64,000 nt of DNA from Lacrimispora sp. 210928-DFI.3.58 (GCF_020554865.1 NZ_JAJCIC010000016.1:1-64000), one strand, 5' to 3'; shown: positions 1-12,915, counted from the first letter of the stretch. Notes: a model not told the origin generated them from the letters alone. Made by a program: numbers and translations.

Positions 1-53
1 ATTTATGGCGCAGCCATGAATTCCAACAGAGTGGCGACTTTGTCGACACTCTG

Positions 54-88
54 AATCCGGACGGTTTTATAAACCGCCGGATTTTTTT
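54..88 (+). terminator. Rho-independent terminator of an upstream plus-strand gene
   Basis: A GC-rich stem (AATCCGG-A-CGGTTT pairing with AAACCGCCGGATT, one bulge) is followed by seven T on the plus strand. It would end a transcript entering from the left. A second hairpin with CAGAGTG/CACTCTG arms lies just before it at about 27-53. Confidence 0.7.
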
Positions 89-94
89 CAATAA

Positions 95-283
95 CTATAT
101 TGGACCTTCTGCCCTGTATCTCTCCATCTCCTCACACAATTCCTCATAATCCCGGTCCATGTCCTTCAGCATATCCTCTGCCAGAAAGTTCTGATACATC
201 AGATAAATAACGGCTGCCGTCAAAACTGCGATCATTGTTACCAGTACCGCAACGGCCCTACGGCATCTTTCCTTTTCCTCCAT
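95..283 (-). CDS. Small single-pass membrane protein, unknown function
   Basis: A 62-residue protein starting at the ATG eight bases after an AGGAGG ribosome site; a longer frame exists upstream but would place that site inside the gene. It has a charged N-terminus (MEEKERCRR), one hydrophobic helix at about residues 10-31 (AVAVLVTMIAVLTAAVIYLMY) and an acidic, probably helical tail rich in Glu, Asp and Met. This suggests an N-in inner-membrane protein with a short outside tail, but I recognise no family. It ends just before the terminator hairpin of the opposing strand. Function cannot be assigned. Confidence 0.6.
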   Translation of the reverse strand: MEEKERCRRAVAVLVTMIAVLTAAVIYLMYQNFLAEDMLKDMDRDYEELCEEMERYRAEGPI

Positions 284-463
284 TTCCTTCACCTCCTGAT
301 TATAAGACGAATAAACTCTGCCGCGGGTTTTAACAGCTCGCATGTTTCATACTGCGATACTGCGGCCGCCAGCGGCTCTATTCTCTTCTTGAAAGCTCAG
401 AAACAGGCGCCTGTAACCGTATTATCTCCTGTAATTCTTTTTGTTCCTCCCTTCACCTGTTTT

Positions 464-1009
464 TTAATCCTTCCCGCCCTCTACCAGACATTCTAACTGG
501 CAGTCAAAGGGCTCCGCCTCCACGTGACGCCTGTCATAGACCTGAGCCTCCACACAGCCCATGGCCCTGTAAAACGCCTGGGTCTCAACAGAGGAATGTG
601 CTGATATATAAAGCTTTCCTGCTCCCTGCCCCCTGGCCCACTCTTTTGCCGCGAGAAAAAGGCATTTTCCCACTCCCTGACCGCGCATATCCTCTGAAAC
701 ATGAATACTTGACAGATCAAGATACCTCTGTCCGCCGCCGTAGAGCCCCGGCTCCACCGAGACAAAACCCTTCAGCTCTTCATTTTGGAAAGCTCCGTAT
801 ACAAAGCCTCCTGTACAAAGGGTATTTTTAAGGCATTCCACCAGGAACTGATAATCCTCCTCGCTCCAGTCGTCAATAAAGGGGACATCCCGGATCACCC
901 AGGCCTCCTCTTCCTTTCTCCAGCATTTTGTAACCCTTTGATGGCGGATAAAATCCTTAAAAAGCTCTCTGCATATCTCATCTTCATGCAGGCATCTGTA
1001 GCGGATCAT
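464..1009 (-). CDS. GNAT-family N-acetyltransferase
   Basis: A 181-residue GNAT acetyltransferase. The acetyl-CoA binding motif A is clear at about residues 106-125: a beta strand (YLDLSSIHVSEDMRG) followed by the pyrophosphate loop RGQGVGK and a helix. A later strand-helix (KLYISAHSSVETQAFYRAMGC) is the usual motif B, with the Tyr often used as general acid. Such enzymes transfer acetyl from acetyl-CoA to a small-molecule amine or protein N-terminus; the substrate cannot be read from the sequence. The start is the ATG 11 bases after GGGAGG. It appears to be monocistronic. Confidence 0.85.
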   Translation of the reverse strand: MIRYRCLHEDEICRELFKDFIRHQRVTKCWRKEEEAWVIRDVPFIDDWSEEDYQFLVECLKNTLCTGGFVYGAFQNEELKGFVSVEPGLYGGGQRYLDLSSIHVSEDMRGQGVGKCLFLAAKEWARGQGAGKLYISAHSSVETQAFYRAMGCVEAQVYDRRHVEAEPFDCQLECLVEGGKD

Positions 1010-1152
1010 ATCTCTCTGTACCTCCCTGTAAATTTTCTCTACTAGAGAAAGAAGCTCTTCCTCTGTTTCTCATTTCTATGGGTGTATTATATCGTATTTC
1101 AAAGCTTTGGAAAATCAGGATTTTTTCCTTCTGCCAAATGGTTATACAGTAC

Positions 1153-1182
1153 TTGTATTTACCCGCACTTTTGTGCTACAAT
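1153..1182 (+). promoter_or_regulatory. Candidate sigma-A promoter for the aldolase gene
   Basis: TTGTAT (1153-1158) and TACAAT (1177-1182) are separated by 18 bases, about 30 bases before the ribosome site AGGAG of the gene starting at 1219. Confidence 0.5.
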
Positions 1183-1218
1183 GTGTAAAAGTAAAAAAAC
1201 AATTTAGGAGATACTAAC

Positions 1219-2196
1219 ATGGCTTCAAGAAAAGGAAATTTAATGGAGGTCAGGGACGATGTTAAGGTCCTTGACGCAACACTGAGAGACGGCGGACTCT
1301 GCAACAATTTTATGTTCACAGACGAGTTCGTGTCCGAGCTTTACAAGACAAATATCAAATGCGGCGTGGACTATATGGAATTTGGCTACAAGGCCAGTAA
1401 AAATATGTTCAAGAAAAGCGATTACGGAAAATGGAAGTTCTGTGATGAAGAAGATATCCGCAGCATCATTGGTGAGAATATTTCAGATATGAAAATTGCC
1501 GTTATGGCAGATGTTGGCAGATGCGATTACAAGACCGACTTTCTGCCGAAAAATGAAAGCGTGATCGATATGGTACGGGTTGCCTGCTATATCCACCAGA
1601 TCCCCTCAGCCATTGAGATGATCGAATATCTGCATCGTCTCGGTTACGAGACCTCCTGCAATGTGATGGCGATCTCCCAGGCCAATCTGGACCAGCTGCA
1701 GCAGGCCCTGAAAATGATCTCCGCCTCCAGCGCAGATGCCATTTATCTTGTGGACAGCTACGGATCCCTTTACCCTGAGAACGCATCCGAGCTTGCCAAG
1801 GTGTATCTGGCAGCAGTGGAAAACACCGGGAAAAGCATTGGCTTCCACGGACATAACAACCAGAATCTGGCCTTCGCCAACACCATCGAGACCTTATCCT
1901 ACGGCGTTTCCTATGTGGACGCCACGATCCAGGGCATGGGCCGAGGCGCCGGAAACTGTGCAATGGAGCTGCTTTTGGGCTTCCTGAAAAACCCAAAGTA
2001 CAACCTGTACCCGCTCCTGTCCTTTGTTGAAAACTATATGCTTCCTCTGAGAGAGCAGGGAGTTCTCTGGGGGTATGATCTCCAGTATATGTTTACCGGC
2101 CTGCTCAACCGCCATCCGCGGGAGGCCATTGAATTTACTAATAAGAAGCGCAGCGATTATTCCGAATTTTACAAATCACTGCTGGACAACTTTTAA
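1219..2196 (+). CDS. HMGL-like (DRE-TIM) aldolase/lyase
   Basis: A 325-residue protein of the DRE-TIM metallolyase superfamily (4-hydroxy-2-oxovalerate aldolase, HMG-CoA lyase, isopropylmalate synthase). The hallmark is at about residues 19-27, LDATLRDGG, where D and R correspond to the metal-ligand Asp and catalytic Arg of the DRE motif. The metal-binding HGHNN (about residue 214-218) and the later GMGRGAGN glycine loop are also present. It is shorter than the synthases and has no visible C-terminal regulatory domain, so a divalent-metal aldolase is more likely than a claisen synthase. The start has an AGGAG site eight bases upstream. Its substrate is unknown; the next gene is a LacI regulator on the same strand. 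Confidence 0.75.
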   Translation: MASRKGNLMEVRDDVKVLDATLRDGGLCNNFMFTDEFVSELYKTNIKCGVDYMEFGYKASKNMFKKSDYGKWKFCDEEDIRSIIGENISDMKIAVMADVGRCDYKTDFLPKNESVIDMVRVACYIHQIPSAIEMIEYLHRLGYETSCNVMAISQANLDQLQQALKMISASSADAIYLVDSYGSLYPENASELAKVYLAAVENTGKSIGFHGHNNQNLAFANTIETLSYGVSYVDATIQGMGRGAGNCAMELLLGFLKNPKYNLYPLLSFVENYMLPLREQGVLWGYDLQYMFTGLLNRHPREAIEFTNKKRSDYSEFYKSLLDNF

Positions 2197-2203
2197 AACC
2201 TTA

Positions 2204-3279
<1,076 letters not shown>

Positions 3280-3294
3280 AAGCAGCTGCCTGGG

Positions 3295-3325
3295 AGCCAG
3301 CATTCCGCTGGCTTCTTTTCTTTTG
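3295..3325 (+). terminator. Terminator after the LacI gene
   Basis: AGCCAGC/GCTGGCT hairpin with a five-base loop followed by a pyrimidine-rich run with several T blocks. Confidence 0.65.
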
Positions 3326-3353
3326 CCCTTCTTTTCCTTCATCTTGAAAATAA

Positions 3354-3362
3354 TTTAGTAAA
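3354..3362. promoter_or_regulatory. Candidate upstream LacI operator of lac operon
   Basis: TTTAGTAAA, part of a longer inverted repeat with AATTTAGT and ACTAAATT arms (about 3353-3385), lies just upstream of the lac -35 box. Confidence 0.4.
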
Positions 3363-3388
3363 ATATTTAATATTTAACTAAATTTATA

Positions 3389-3417
3389 TTGACATTTTAC
3401 CTATGGATTATTATAAT
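3389..3417 (+). promoter_or_regulatory. Promoter of the lacFEG operon
   Basis: Consensus TTGACA (3389-3394), a 17-base spacer and TATAAT (3412-3417). Expected transcription start is near 3424, leaving a leader of about 90 bases before lacF. Confidence 0.8.
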
Positions 3418-3475
3418 CAAATTAGCAATCAGGAAACGTAAAAAACCCTGGGGAATCCGAAGTTGCAGTCGGTAA

Positions 3476-3486
3476 TTTTAGTAAAA
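3476..3486. promoter_or_regulatory. Candidate downstream LacI operator of lac operon
   Basis: TTTTAGTAAAA, a near-perfect 11-base dyad about 50 bases downstream of the predicted transcription start. With the copy at 3354-3362 it could permit looping or roadblock repression. Confidence 0.45.
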
Positions 3487-3515
3487 ACACATTCAAACAA
3501 ATGGAGGGTTATGTA

Positions 3516-3833
3516 ATGGCAATGACGAAGGAAGAAGTTACAATGGTCGGCTTAGAGATCGTGGCATACGCAGGAGATGCCAGGACAAAGCTGCTGCTGG
3601 CTCTGGAGGAGGCTCAGAAGAAAAACTTTGCCGCCTGTGACCAGCTCATCAGGGAGGCTGACGACTTACTGAAGGACGCACACAACGCCCAGACAGACCT
3701 GCTGGCTATGGAGGCCAGGGGCGAAAGCGCAGAGATCGGTTTTATCAGCATCCACGCACAGGATCATCTGATGACTACGATCCTGTTAAGAGATGTCATG
3801 AAGCACCTGATCAACATTTATAAGCATCAGTAG
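3516..3833 (+). CDS. lacF: Lactose-type PTS EIIA component (LacF)
   Basis: A 105-residue PTS EIIA of the lactose/cellobiose family, the usual length. The phosphorylated His lies in the motif ISIHAQDHLMTT near residue 78-82. It is a cytoplasmic helical trimer that passes phosphate from HPr to the EIIB domain of LacE. I chose ATG 3516 because GGAGGG sits seven bases upstream; an in-frame ATG at 3501 would overlap that site. It is followed after 11 bases by lacE and then lacG, so the three form one lactose uptake operon. Assignment as lactose rather than cellobiose rests on lacG. Confidence 0.88.
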   Translation: MAMTKEEVTMVGLEIVAYAGDARTKLLLALEEAQKKNFAACDQLIREADDLLKDAHNAQTDLLAMEARGESAEIGFISIHAQDHLMTTILLRDVMKHLINIYKHQ

Positions 3834-3844
3834 GGGGAAGGATC

Positions 3845-7035
<3,191 letters not shown>

Positions 7036-7078
7036 CAGGGCAGACGCCGAACAACGGGAAAGGAACGGATATACATAT

Positions 7079-7732
7079 ATGAAATATGAAGGTGTCATTT
7101 TTGACTTCAATGGAACGCTATTCTTTGATAATGACAAGCATGTGGGCGCCTGGGGACAGATCTCTCAGGAGCTTCGGGGAAGAGGGATCACCCAGGAGGA
7201 GCTTTTCAACCACATGAATGGGGTTCCTAATGAAAAGATCATCGAATATCTGTCCGAAGGAGCATGCGTAAACAAGCAGGAATACTCGCGGAAAAAGGAA
7301 ATGATCTACAGGCGGCTCTGCAAGGAGGACAAAGAGCATTTCCATCTGGTAAGCGGAGCAGAAAGGCTGTTTGACGCCCTGAAGGATGCCGGTATCCCCT
7401 TTACCATTGCCAGCGCCTCCATCCGGGAAAACATTGACTTTTTTGTAGAAGAATTTCATCTGGACCGCTGGATGGATCCGGAAAAGATCATTTACGATGA
7501 CGGTACCTATGATTCCAAAAAGCAGATGTTCACGGATGCCGCCAGCGCCATCGGCTCCAGGCCGGAGAATACACTGGTCTATGAGGACTCCTTTTCAGGT
7601 ATCAGGAGCGCCTGGGACGCCGGCATCAACAGCATTATCGCTGTATGTGAAAAAGGAAAAGAGGAAGAATACGCCCACCTTCCGGGAGTGATAAGGACGA
7701 TTGAAACATTTGATGAGTTAATTGCGAAATAA
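7079..7732 (+). CDS. HAD-superfamily hydrolase, beta-phosphoglucomutase-like
   Basis: A 217-residue HAD subfamily I hydrolase with a helical cap. Motif I is IFDFNGTLF: the nucleophile Asp (D9) is present but the usual second Asp, the general acid/base, is Asn (N11). Motif II is TIASAS, motif III Lys in the SKKQM region, and motif IV EDSFSGIRSA. The frame is open further upstream into lacG, but the start at 7079 gives a normal HAD N-terminus. It is the last gene of the lac operon, 43 bases after lacG. A role in dephosphorylating a hexose or galactose-6-phosphate is plausible from position only. Confidence 0.8.
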   Translation: MKYEGVIFDFNGTLFFDNDKHVGAWGQISQELRGRGITQEELFNHMNGVPNEKIIEYLSEGACVNKQEYSRKKEMIYRRLCKEDKEHFHLVSGAERLFDALKDAGIPFTIASASIRENIDFFVEEFHLDRWMDPEKIIYDDGTYDSKKQMFTDAASAIGSRPENTLVYEDSFSGIRSAWDAGINSIIAVCEKGKEEEYAHLPGVIRTIETFDELIAK

Positions 7733-7750
7733 TGGGGAGTTTTTAAATAA

Positions 7751-7789
7751 GAAAAAGAGCAGGGCTTTTTCTCGGCCTTGCTCTTTTTC
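7751..7789. terminator. Bidirectional terminator between convergent operons
   Basis: Stem GAAAAAGAGCAGGGC pairing with GGCCTTGCTCTTTTTC; A- and T-rich flanks serve both the lac operon (plus) and the GDPD gene (minus). Confidence 0.8.
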
Positions 7790-7869
7790 GCATCCATATC
7801 AAAGCTATTTGCCATTTTGGCCGCAGACGATAAAGGTTCCCTCCTGCTTGGTGATCATCTGATCATATC

Positions 7870-8601
7870 TTACTTCCCACGACCCTTAAGCCACTCCAAA
7901 GGAACGCCGGGATAATTGGTGATAATTCCCTCGCAGTCCCACTCATACAGCTTCTCCAGCCCTGCCAGATCATTCACCGTCCAGGCGTTGATGCCGATCC
8001 CGTGTTCCTTGCACTCCCTTACTGCCTCATCATCCAGAGCTGCTATATCCGGATGATAATATTCAAAGCCATAGCGCTTGCAGAAAAAGCCTGCATTTCC
8101 CAGCCCATGATCTCCCACCAGGGCACCGCAGGGAATCTCCGGCGCCAGCTCCTTCAGCCTCGCGATGGACATGGGATGGAAGGAGGAGAAAAGAATGCGG
8201 TCCTCCAGTCCGTATGCCTTGATGATTTCCAGCGTCTTCTCTTCAATCCCCGCATAATAAAATACGCCTGTCTTTAATTCCACATTTGTGAAAAAGGAGT
8301 AATCCTTTGCCCACCTGCAGTAATCCTCAAAGGATGGGATCGGCTGAAAACCAAATTGATCCCCCTTCACCTTTGATGCATTGAATTTTTTTAGCTCTTC
8401 ATAGGTATAATCCCTGACATAGCCCATTCCATCTGTAGTGCGGTCGATCCTCTCATCATGGATCACCACCACTTTCCCGTCCTTTGTCATCTGCACGTCC
8501 AGCTCTATGCCATCTACACCCAGCTCTGCCGCTTTTTGAAAGGCCAGCATGGTGTTTTCAGGATATTTTCCACTGTAGCCTCTATGTGCCATTACCTTCA
8601 T
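7870..8601 (-). CDS. ugpQ: Glycerophosphodiester phosphodiesterase (cytoplasmic)
   Basis: A 243-residue GDPD-family TIM barrel. The N-terminus carries the signature VMAHRGYSGKYPENTM (catalytic His and Arg, then ENT), followed by GIELDVQMTKDG (metal-binding Glu-x-Asp) and VVIHDE (second catalytic His). It hydrolyses deacylated phospholipids such as glycerophosphocholine to glycerol-3-phosphate and an alcohol. No signal peptide is present, so it is cytoplasmic like UgpQ. I chose the internal ATG at 8601, in front of MAHRG, with a GGGAG site; the longer frame overlaps the upstream gene. It is the last gene of the sugar ABC/sucrose phosphorylase run. Confidence 0.87.
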   Translation of the reverse strand: MKVMAHRGYSGKYPENTMLAFQKAAELGVDGIELDVQMTKDGKVVVIHDERIDRTTDGMGYVRDYTYEELKKFNASKVKGDQFGFQPIPSFEDYCRWAKDYSFFTNVELKTGVFYYAGIEEKTLEIIKAYGLEDRILFSSFHPMSIARLKELAPEIPCGALVGDHGLGNAGFFCKRYGFEYYHPDIAALDDEAVRECKEHGIGINAWTVNDLAGLEKLYEWDCEGIITNYPGVPLEWLKGRGK

Positions 8602-8623
8602 TGTTCCAATTCTCCCTCTGCTC

Positions 8624-10177
8624 TTAATCCCTGCTTCCATTTTCCGTGCCCCAGCTGCACAGGCAGACCTGGGGATCCGGCTTCCCGGTCCTTCGATCCC
8701 ATGGACCGCTGTAAAGCCTTACCTCTGCTCCCTTTTCATCCGGGATAATGGTGAACACCTGGTAATACTCCCCCTGAACCATACGGATCTGCATCTCCAA
8801 ACTGCCTCCGTCCAGCCACCTGGCCGCTGTCCATACCTCATAATCTCCCCACAGTGACCGGAGCAGCCCTCTTTTGGGGATGCCTGACATCCCCACAGGC
8901 AGCATTCCATGATTGCAATTGTCCTCATAGTATAGCCGGCCTTCCCCCTCTGCCGCCTCGAACCGCAGCCTTTTTATCCCCGTCCGGTGCTGCTCCGTCC
9001 ATGTGGAAGTGAAGCAGTTGTTTACACGGCTGGCCGCCAGCACAGATTCCCTGTTTGGAGGAAACATGATATCCCTGCCCCATATACGCCCCCAGAGCAG
9101 CTCTGCCTCACGGCTGCCGGTTTCCTGTTCCATTGGCCAGATAATATGCAGGCTGTCCTTCCGGCGAAAAAGCTCTTCCTCCAGCTCTCCCTGGTTCTCC
9201 GGCAAACTCTCTTCCTCCATAGCCGGAACCAGATATTTCCACACAAGCCGGAGAACAGCCTCTGTATTGCACTCCCCGCAGGTGGTAATGACTGAGGCGT
9301 CAAGATCCTTCAGTACAATGCCGAACTGGCCGTACATCCCATCAAATCGGAATGTATTTGGAATCCGGCACATCCACACCTGATAGCCATAGCCGCATTT
9401 CCAATCCTCCCAATCCGGATTAGAGGCATCCATGGAGTCTTCAAACTGCACCGATGTCATCCGCCTGACCCAGTCCCTGGGGATCAGCTGCCGCCCCTCC
9501 CAGATGCCCTCATTCAGGTACAGGATCGTGATCTTTGCCATGTCCTCCGTCTTTAAGCGGCTTCCTCCTCCGCCCTGATCCTTGCCGGAGGTACAGGAAT
9601 CACAGCACACGCCGCAGATCCCCAAAGGTTCAAATATCCTCAGCTGTAAAAACTGAAACAGGTTATATCCCGTTACCCTCTTTACAATGGCCGCCAGCAT
9701 GTTAGTACCCATGGAATCATACATGAACACACTGCCCGGTTCATTGACCACCGGACGCTTTAGAAAGGCATACACCTCATCATCGCAGCCATGGCGTTCT
9801 GCTGTATCTGTGTGCCCGTTTGTCATGGTAAGCAGCGTGCGCAGTGTGATCCGGTCCAAGCGCCCTCCCTGGTGATCCACCTCATACTCAGGAAAATAGG
9901 AGATCACGGCATCATCTAACGCTATTCTTCTCTCCCCCTCCAGGATCCCAATGGCGGTGGCCACCAGCCCCTTTGTAAAGGAATGCATCAAATGCACCTC
10001 ATCCAGACGGTAAGGCGCCCAGCTGCATTCATATGCCACTTTTCCATGGCGTGTAAGCATAAAGCTGTGAAGATGGTAACCGCCCTTTTCGATCTCTTCC
10101 AGAAAGCCTTTTACGCCCTCGGCAGATATCCCCGCCTCTGCAAGGCTGCAGCGCACCAAATTTTTTCCCTTATACAC
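8624..10177 (-). CDS. Beta-lactamase-family serine hydrolase
   Basis: A 517-residue serine hydrolase of the beta-lactamase/penicillin-binding-protein-like (class C, esterase) family. The SxxK nucleophile motif is SFTK in LMHSFTKGLVATAIGILE at about residue 83; a Tyr-containing second motif (FMYDSMGTNML) follows, YDS in place of the usual YxN. No signal peptide is visible, so it is probably cytoplasmic and may be an esterase or amidase. A C-terminal region from about residue 340 is unassigned. The start appears to be GTG at 10177, preceded by AGGAGG and AGGAGA; no ATG fits. Located between gtfA and the GDPD gene. Confidence 0.75.
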   Translation of the reverse strand: MYKGKNLVRCSLAEAGISAEGVKGFLEEIEKGGYHLHSFMLTRHGKVAYECSWAPYRLDEVHLMHSFTKGLVATAIGILEGERRIALDDAVISYFPEYEVDHQGGRLDRITLRTLLTMTNGHTDTAERHGCDDEVYAFLKRPVVNEPGSVFMYDSMGTNMLAAIVKRVTGYNLFQFLQLRIFEPLGICGVCCDSCTSGKDQGGGGSRLKTEDMAKITILYLNEGIWEGRQLIPRDWVRRMTSVQFEDSMDASNPDWEDWKCGYGYQVWMCRIPNTFRFDGMYGQFGIVLKDLDASVITTCGECNTEAVLRLVWKYLVPAMEEESLPENQGELEEELFRRKDSLHIIWPMEQETGSREAELLWGRIWGRDIMFPPNRESVLAASRVNNCFTSTWTEQHRTGIKRLRFEAAEGEGRLYYEDNCNHGMLPVGMSGIPKRGLLRSLWGDYEVWTAARWLDGGSLEMQIRMVQGEYYQVFTIIPDEKGAEVRLYSGPWDRRTGKPDPQVCLCSWGTENGSRD

Positions 10178-10226
10178 TCTCCTGCCTCCTCCCGCCAAAA
10201 TACTTCTCTGAAAATATGCTTAAATG

Positions 10227-10392
10227 TTACTATGAAAGTTCCGCCGCCCATAGGCGGCACTAAGTTCAGGTATTCCAAATGCGCCCGCCAGACTTTCGCG
10301 GTGCGGTGGCGCGTCCGCCGGCCGGGCGCATGAAGGTTTACTATAAAAGTCCTGCCGCCGGGGTGGCGCGTCTGCCCGCCGGGCGCATGAAG
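10227..10392. repeat. GC-rich imperfect tandem repeat between gtfA and the serine hydrolase
   Basis: Two 31-base copies (10305-10335 and 10362-10392) differ at two positions and are 57 bases apart; each ends in CCGGGCGCATGAAG. The spacer sequence beginning TTACTATAAAAGT (10338) is also found in degenerate form at 10227-10248. Several self-complementary blocks (GCCGCC-CATA-GGCGGC; TGCGCCCG with CGGGCGCA) suggest strong RNA hairpins. It is much richer in GC than the flanks and has no coding signal. Confidence 0.6.
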
Positions 10393-10396
10393 ATTC

Positions 10397-11842
10397 TTAT
10401 GAAAACGTCCTCACACTGCCCTGGTCTGTGTAGGTGATCTCCCAGGCTTTGCTTCTCAGATCCACCCAAAGCTTTGCCCACTCCTCTTCAAGCCTCCAGC
10501 AGACATAAAGGGTATAGGGATCGCTCTCCAGTATCTCAAGCTCGCCGCCAAAGGCCGGATGGCTGTTTCGCAGCTCCATCATGCGCAGGAGCTTCTGCAC
10601 CACCGGCTTTGCAAAGGCCTCCTCTGCCTGTTCCTTTGTGTAATATCCTCTGTTGATATCACGGCCGCTATCCGCCTTTTTCAAAATCTCATAATCATTT
10701 TCCCCTGCCAGCATTCCCACATAGTACACCATGGGGATACCCGGAGTAAAGAACTGGATGGCCCTGGCTGCCAGATACGTCTCGTCATCCCCGCCTAATG
10801 CTGAATAGTAGGTGCAGTTCACCTGATAGGCATCAAAATATGTATGGGAGGACTTTGTACTGATATTCCTGGACACCGGGCTGATCTCAAACAAACGGTC
10901 CAGCGTCCTTCGTATCTCATCATCGGGAAGCAGATGATAGGTATCCATAACGCCGATACCATCGTGGGTGTCCAGCGTGGTAAACTGATTCCTTGGACAG
11001 ATCCTCATCCAGTTTTTCAGATAGATTCCATCCCCAAAATACAGGGCCTGCAGCACCAGCAGCGGCAGGGCGAAATCATAGACCGAGTAGCCTCTGGCTG
11101 CCAGCTTCAGCTGTGTAAAATACGTTTCATGGATCTCAGCGAGAGCTCGTACACCGTGGGGCTCCAGCACATCCTGGGCCTCCTTCAGGAGCTCCCACAC
11201 CTGAGGCTCCAGGAAAAAGCAGCTGGTATCCGGCGCCTTTGTGGCATAGCCGAAGGCATCCAAACGGATCAGCGCCGCTCCCTGTCCAGCCAGGAATTCC
11301 AGATTATCCTTTATAAAGCGCCTTACCTCCGGCCTGGTACAGTCAAGGTCGATCTGCTCCGAGCTGAAGGTGCTCCAGATCAGCTCCTTGCTCCCATCTG
11401 CAAACTGCGCTTCCACGGAAGGACCCCCGTCCTTTCTCTTATAGATCTTTTCCATCTGTTCCCCGGTAGGAGCGCCGCCCTCCCAGAAATCCCGGTAACG
11501 GATAAAAAAATCCCGGTACTCGGATGCATCTTTCTTTTCAAGATAATCCAGATATTCCGGGCTGTGAGCAGAGACATGGTTGATCATGCAGTCATACATC
11601 AGATAATACCGCGATGCCAGACGCCGGATGTCATCCCAATCTCCAAATTTCGGATCCACCATCCGGTATGTGATCGGAGCAAAGCCCCTGTCTGCAGAGG
11701 AGGGAAAAAAGGGAAGAATATGCAGGCCTCCTATGGCATCTTTTACATATTTTTCCAGTATTTCCTCCAATTCCTTTAAGTTCTTTCCCATGCTGTCAGC
11801 ATAAGTAATCAGCATGATCTGATTGCTTACTTTTTGAAACAT
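10397..11842 (-). CDS. gtfA: Sucrose phosphorylase-type GH13_18 enzyme
   Basis: A 481-residue GH13 subfamily 18 enzyme, the same length as streptococcal GtfA. Catalytic residues are seen in LIRLDAFGYA (nucleophile, D195), ALAEIHETY (acid/base, about E237) and TLDTHDGIG (transition-state Asp). It converts sucrose and phosphate to glucose-1-phosphate and fructose. Members of this subfamily also act on sucrose-6-phosphate, glucosylglycerol and glucosylglycerate, so the exact substrate is not certain. Its ATG overlaps the LacI stop codon by one base (TAATG), indicating translational coupling. Confidence 0.88.
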   Translation of the reverse strand: MFQKVSNQIMLITYADSMGKNLKELEEILEKYVKDAIGGLHILPFFPSSADRGFAPITYRMVDPKFGDWDDIRRLASRYYLMYDCMINHVSAHSPEYLDYLEKKDASEYRDFFIRYRDFWEGGAPTGEQMEKIYKRKDGGPSVEAQFADGSKELIWSTFSSEQIDLDCTRPEVRRFIKDNLEFLAGQGAALIRLDAFGYATKAPDTSCFFLEPQVWELLKEAQDVLEPHGVRALAEIHETYFTQLKLAARGYSVYDFALPLLVLQALYFGDGIYLKNWMRICPRNQFTTLDTHDGIGVMDTYHLLPDDEIRRTLDRLFEISPVSRNISTKSSHTYFDAYQVNCTYYSALGGDDETYLAARAIQFFTPGIPMVYYVGMLAGENDYEILKKADSGRDINRGYYTKEQAEEAFAKPVVQKLLRMMELRNSHPAFGGELEILESDPYTLYVCWRLEEEWAKLWVDLRSKAWEITYTDQGSVRTFS

Positions 11843-12816
11843 TATGTAGTTCTCCTTTCCACAAAGGTTACAGGAATGATCTGGGTTGCCGGCACCTCCT
11901 TCCCTTCGATGAGGGCGATCATGGTAGCCATTGCCGTCTTCACCAGATCCTTTATATTCTGCCTCACAGTCGTAAGCGGCGGGTAGATCAGCCGGCTGAG
12001 GCAGATATCATCATAACCAACGATTTTCAGATTTTCAGGAATGCGGTAGCCAAACACAGCGGCGGCCTGAATACACTGTGCCGCAATAATATCAGAGCTT
12101 GCAAATATTCCATCCATATCCGGATTCTCGTTGAAGATCCGGCTGATCAGGCTGGAATACTCCATCTCCCGCAGCATCTCTTCATCTGCGGAATAGAGCT
12201 TGTATGAAACGCCCTGCCGCTCGCATTCTTTTGCAAAATATTCCGTTCTCTGATCTGCCTCCAGATGGAGGTCCTCCTGGCCGCTGATCGCGATCATGTT
12301 CCGGCAGCCTCTGGCGATCAGATGGCGGGCAGCAAGGTAGCCTCCCTGTACATTATCCGACATAATGGTGGGAAGTCCCGGAAACATATTGTCAACCATC
12401 ACGGTCGGCACATGGATATCGCCTAGAAAATCGCTGTCCATAGAATGAGAGGCATAGATAATGCCGTCTACCATATTTCTGCGCAGCAGTTCCACGCAGT
12501 GCTTTTTCTTCTCATAATCATAATCTGCGGCAAACACCATCAGCTTATAGCCCCGCTGATAGCAGTCGTTCTCAAACTCATGGACCATCTCCCCAAAAAA
12601 GGGATGCTTGATGGTGGGAACGATCAGGCCCATGATACTTAAGCTGCTGTTTCCAAGAGCCCTGGCAACATCATTGGGGAGATAGCCCAGCTCATGCATC
12701 GCATCGTGAACCGCCTTTTTGGTCGCCTCACTTAAGGGGCCTCTGTTATTCATCACCCTTGATACGGTGGTCACAGAAACCCCCGCCTTACTTGCCACAT
12801 CCTTGATCGTCGCCAT
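11842..12816 (-). CDS. LacI-family regulator of the sugar ABC/sucrose phosphorylase operon
   Basis: A 324-residue LacI/GalR protein with the N-terminal helix-turn-helix ATIKDVASKAGVSVTTVSRV followed by NNRGPLSEATK and a sugar-sensing domain (GYDDICLSRL near the end is the usual effector-pocket segment). It sits inside the operon between the permease genes and gtfA. Two 15-base dyads TG(N)2AAC(N)GTT(N)2CA upstream of the binding-protein gene (16247 and 16412) are candidate operators, so the operon may be autoregulated through its own product. Confidence 0.9.
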   Translation of the reverse strand: MATIKDVASKAGVSVTTVSRVMNNRGPLSEATKKAVHDAMHELGYLPNDVARALGNSSLSIMGLIVPTIKHPFFGEMVHEFENDCYQRGYKLMVFAADYDYEKKKHCVELLRRNMVDGIIYASHSMDSDFLGDIHVPTVMVDNMFPGLPTIMSDNVQGGYLAARHLIARGCRNMIAISGQEDLHLEADQRTEYFAKECERQGVSYKLYSADEEMLREMEYSSLISRIFNENPDMDGIFASSDIIAAQCIQAAAVFGYRIPENLKIVGYDDICLSRLIYPPLTTVRQNIKDLVKTAMATMIALIEGKEVPATQIIPVTFVERRTT

Positions 12817-12915
12817 ATATGTACCTGCCTTCCTCTTTCCGGTTTGTCCTTCTTTGCATTCTCTTCTATTTTACCAACTTCCACCGCTTTATCAAGAGGA
12901 AAACATGTTTACTAT

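Noticed and set aside
1..54. C-terminal end of a plus-strand protein gene entering from the left
   Set aside because: The frame is open to a TGA at 52-54, but 17 codons are too few to judge and much of it is a hairpin; only the terminator is reported.
10844..11779. 311-codon antisense frame over gtfA
   Set aside because: A shadow of the well-supported gtfA reading frame on the other strand; no ribosome site or family features.
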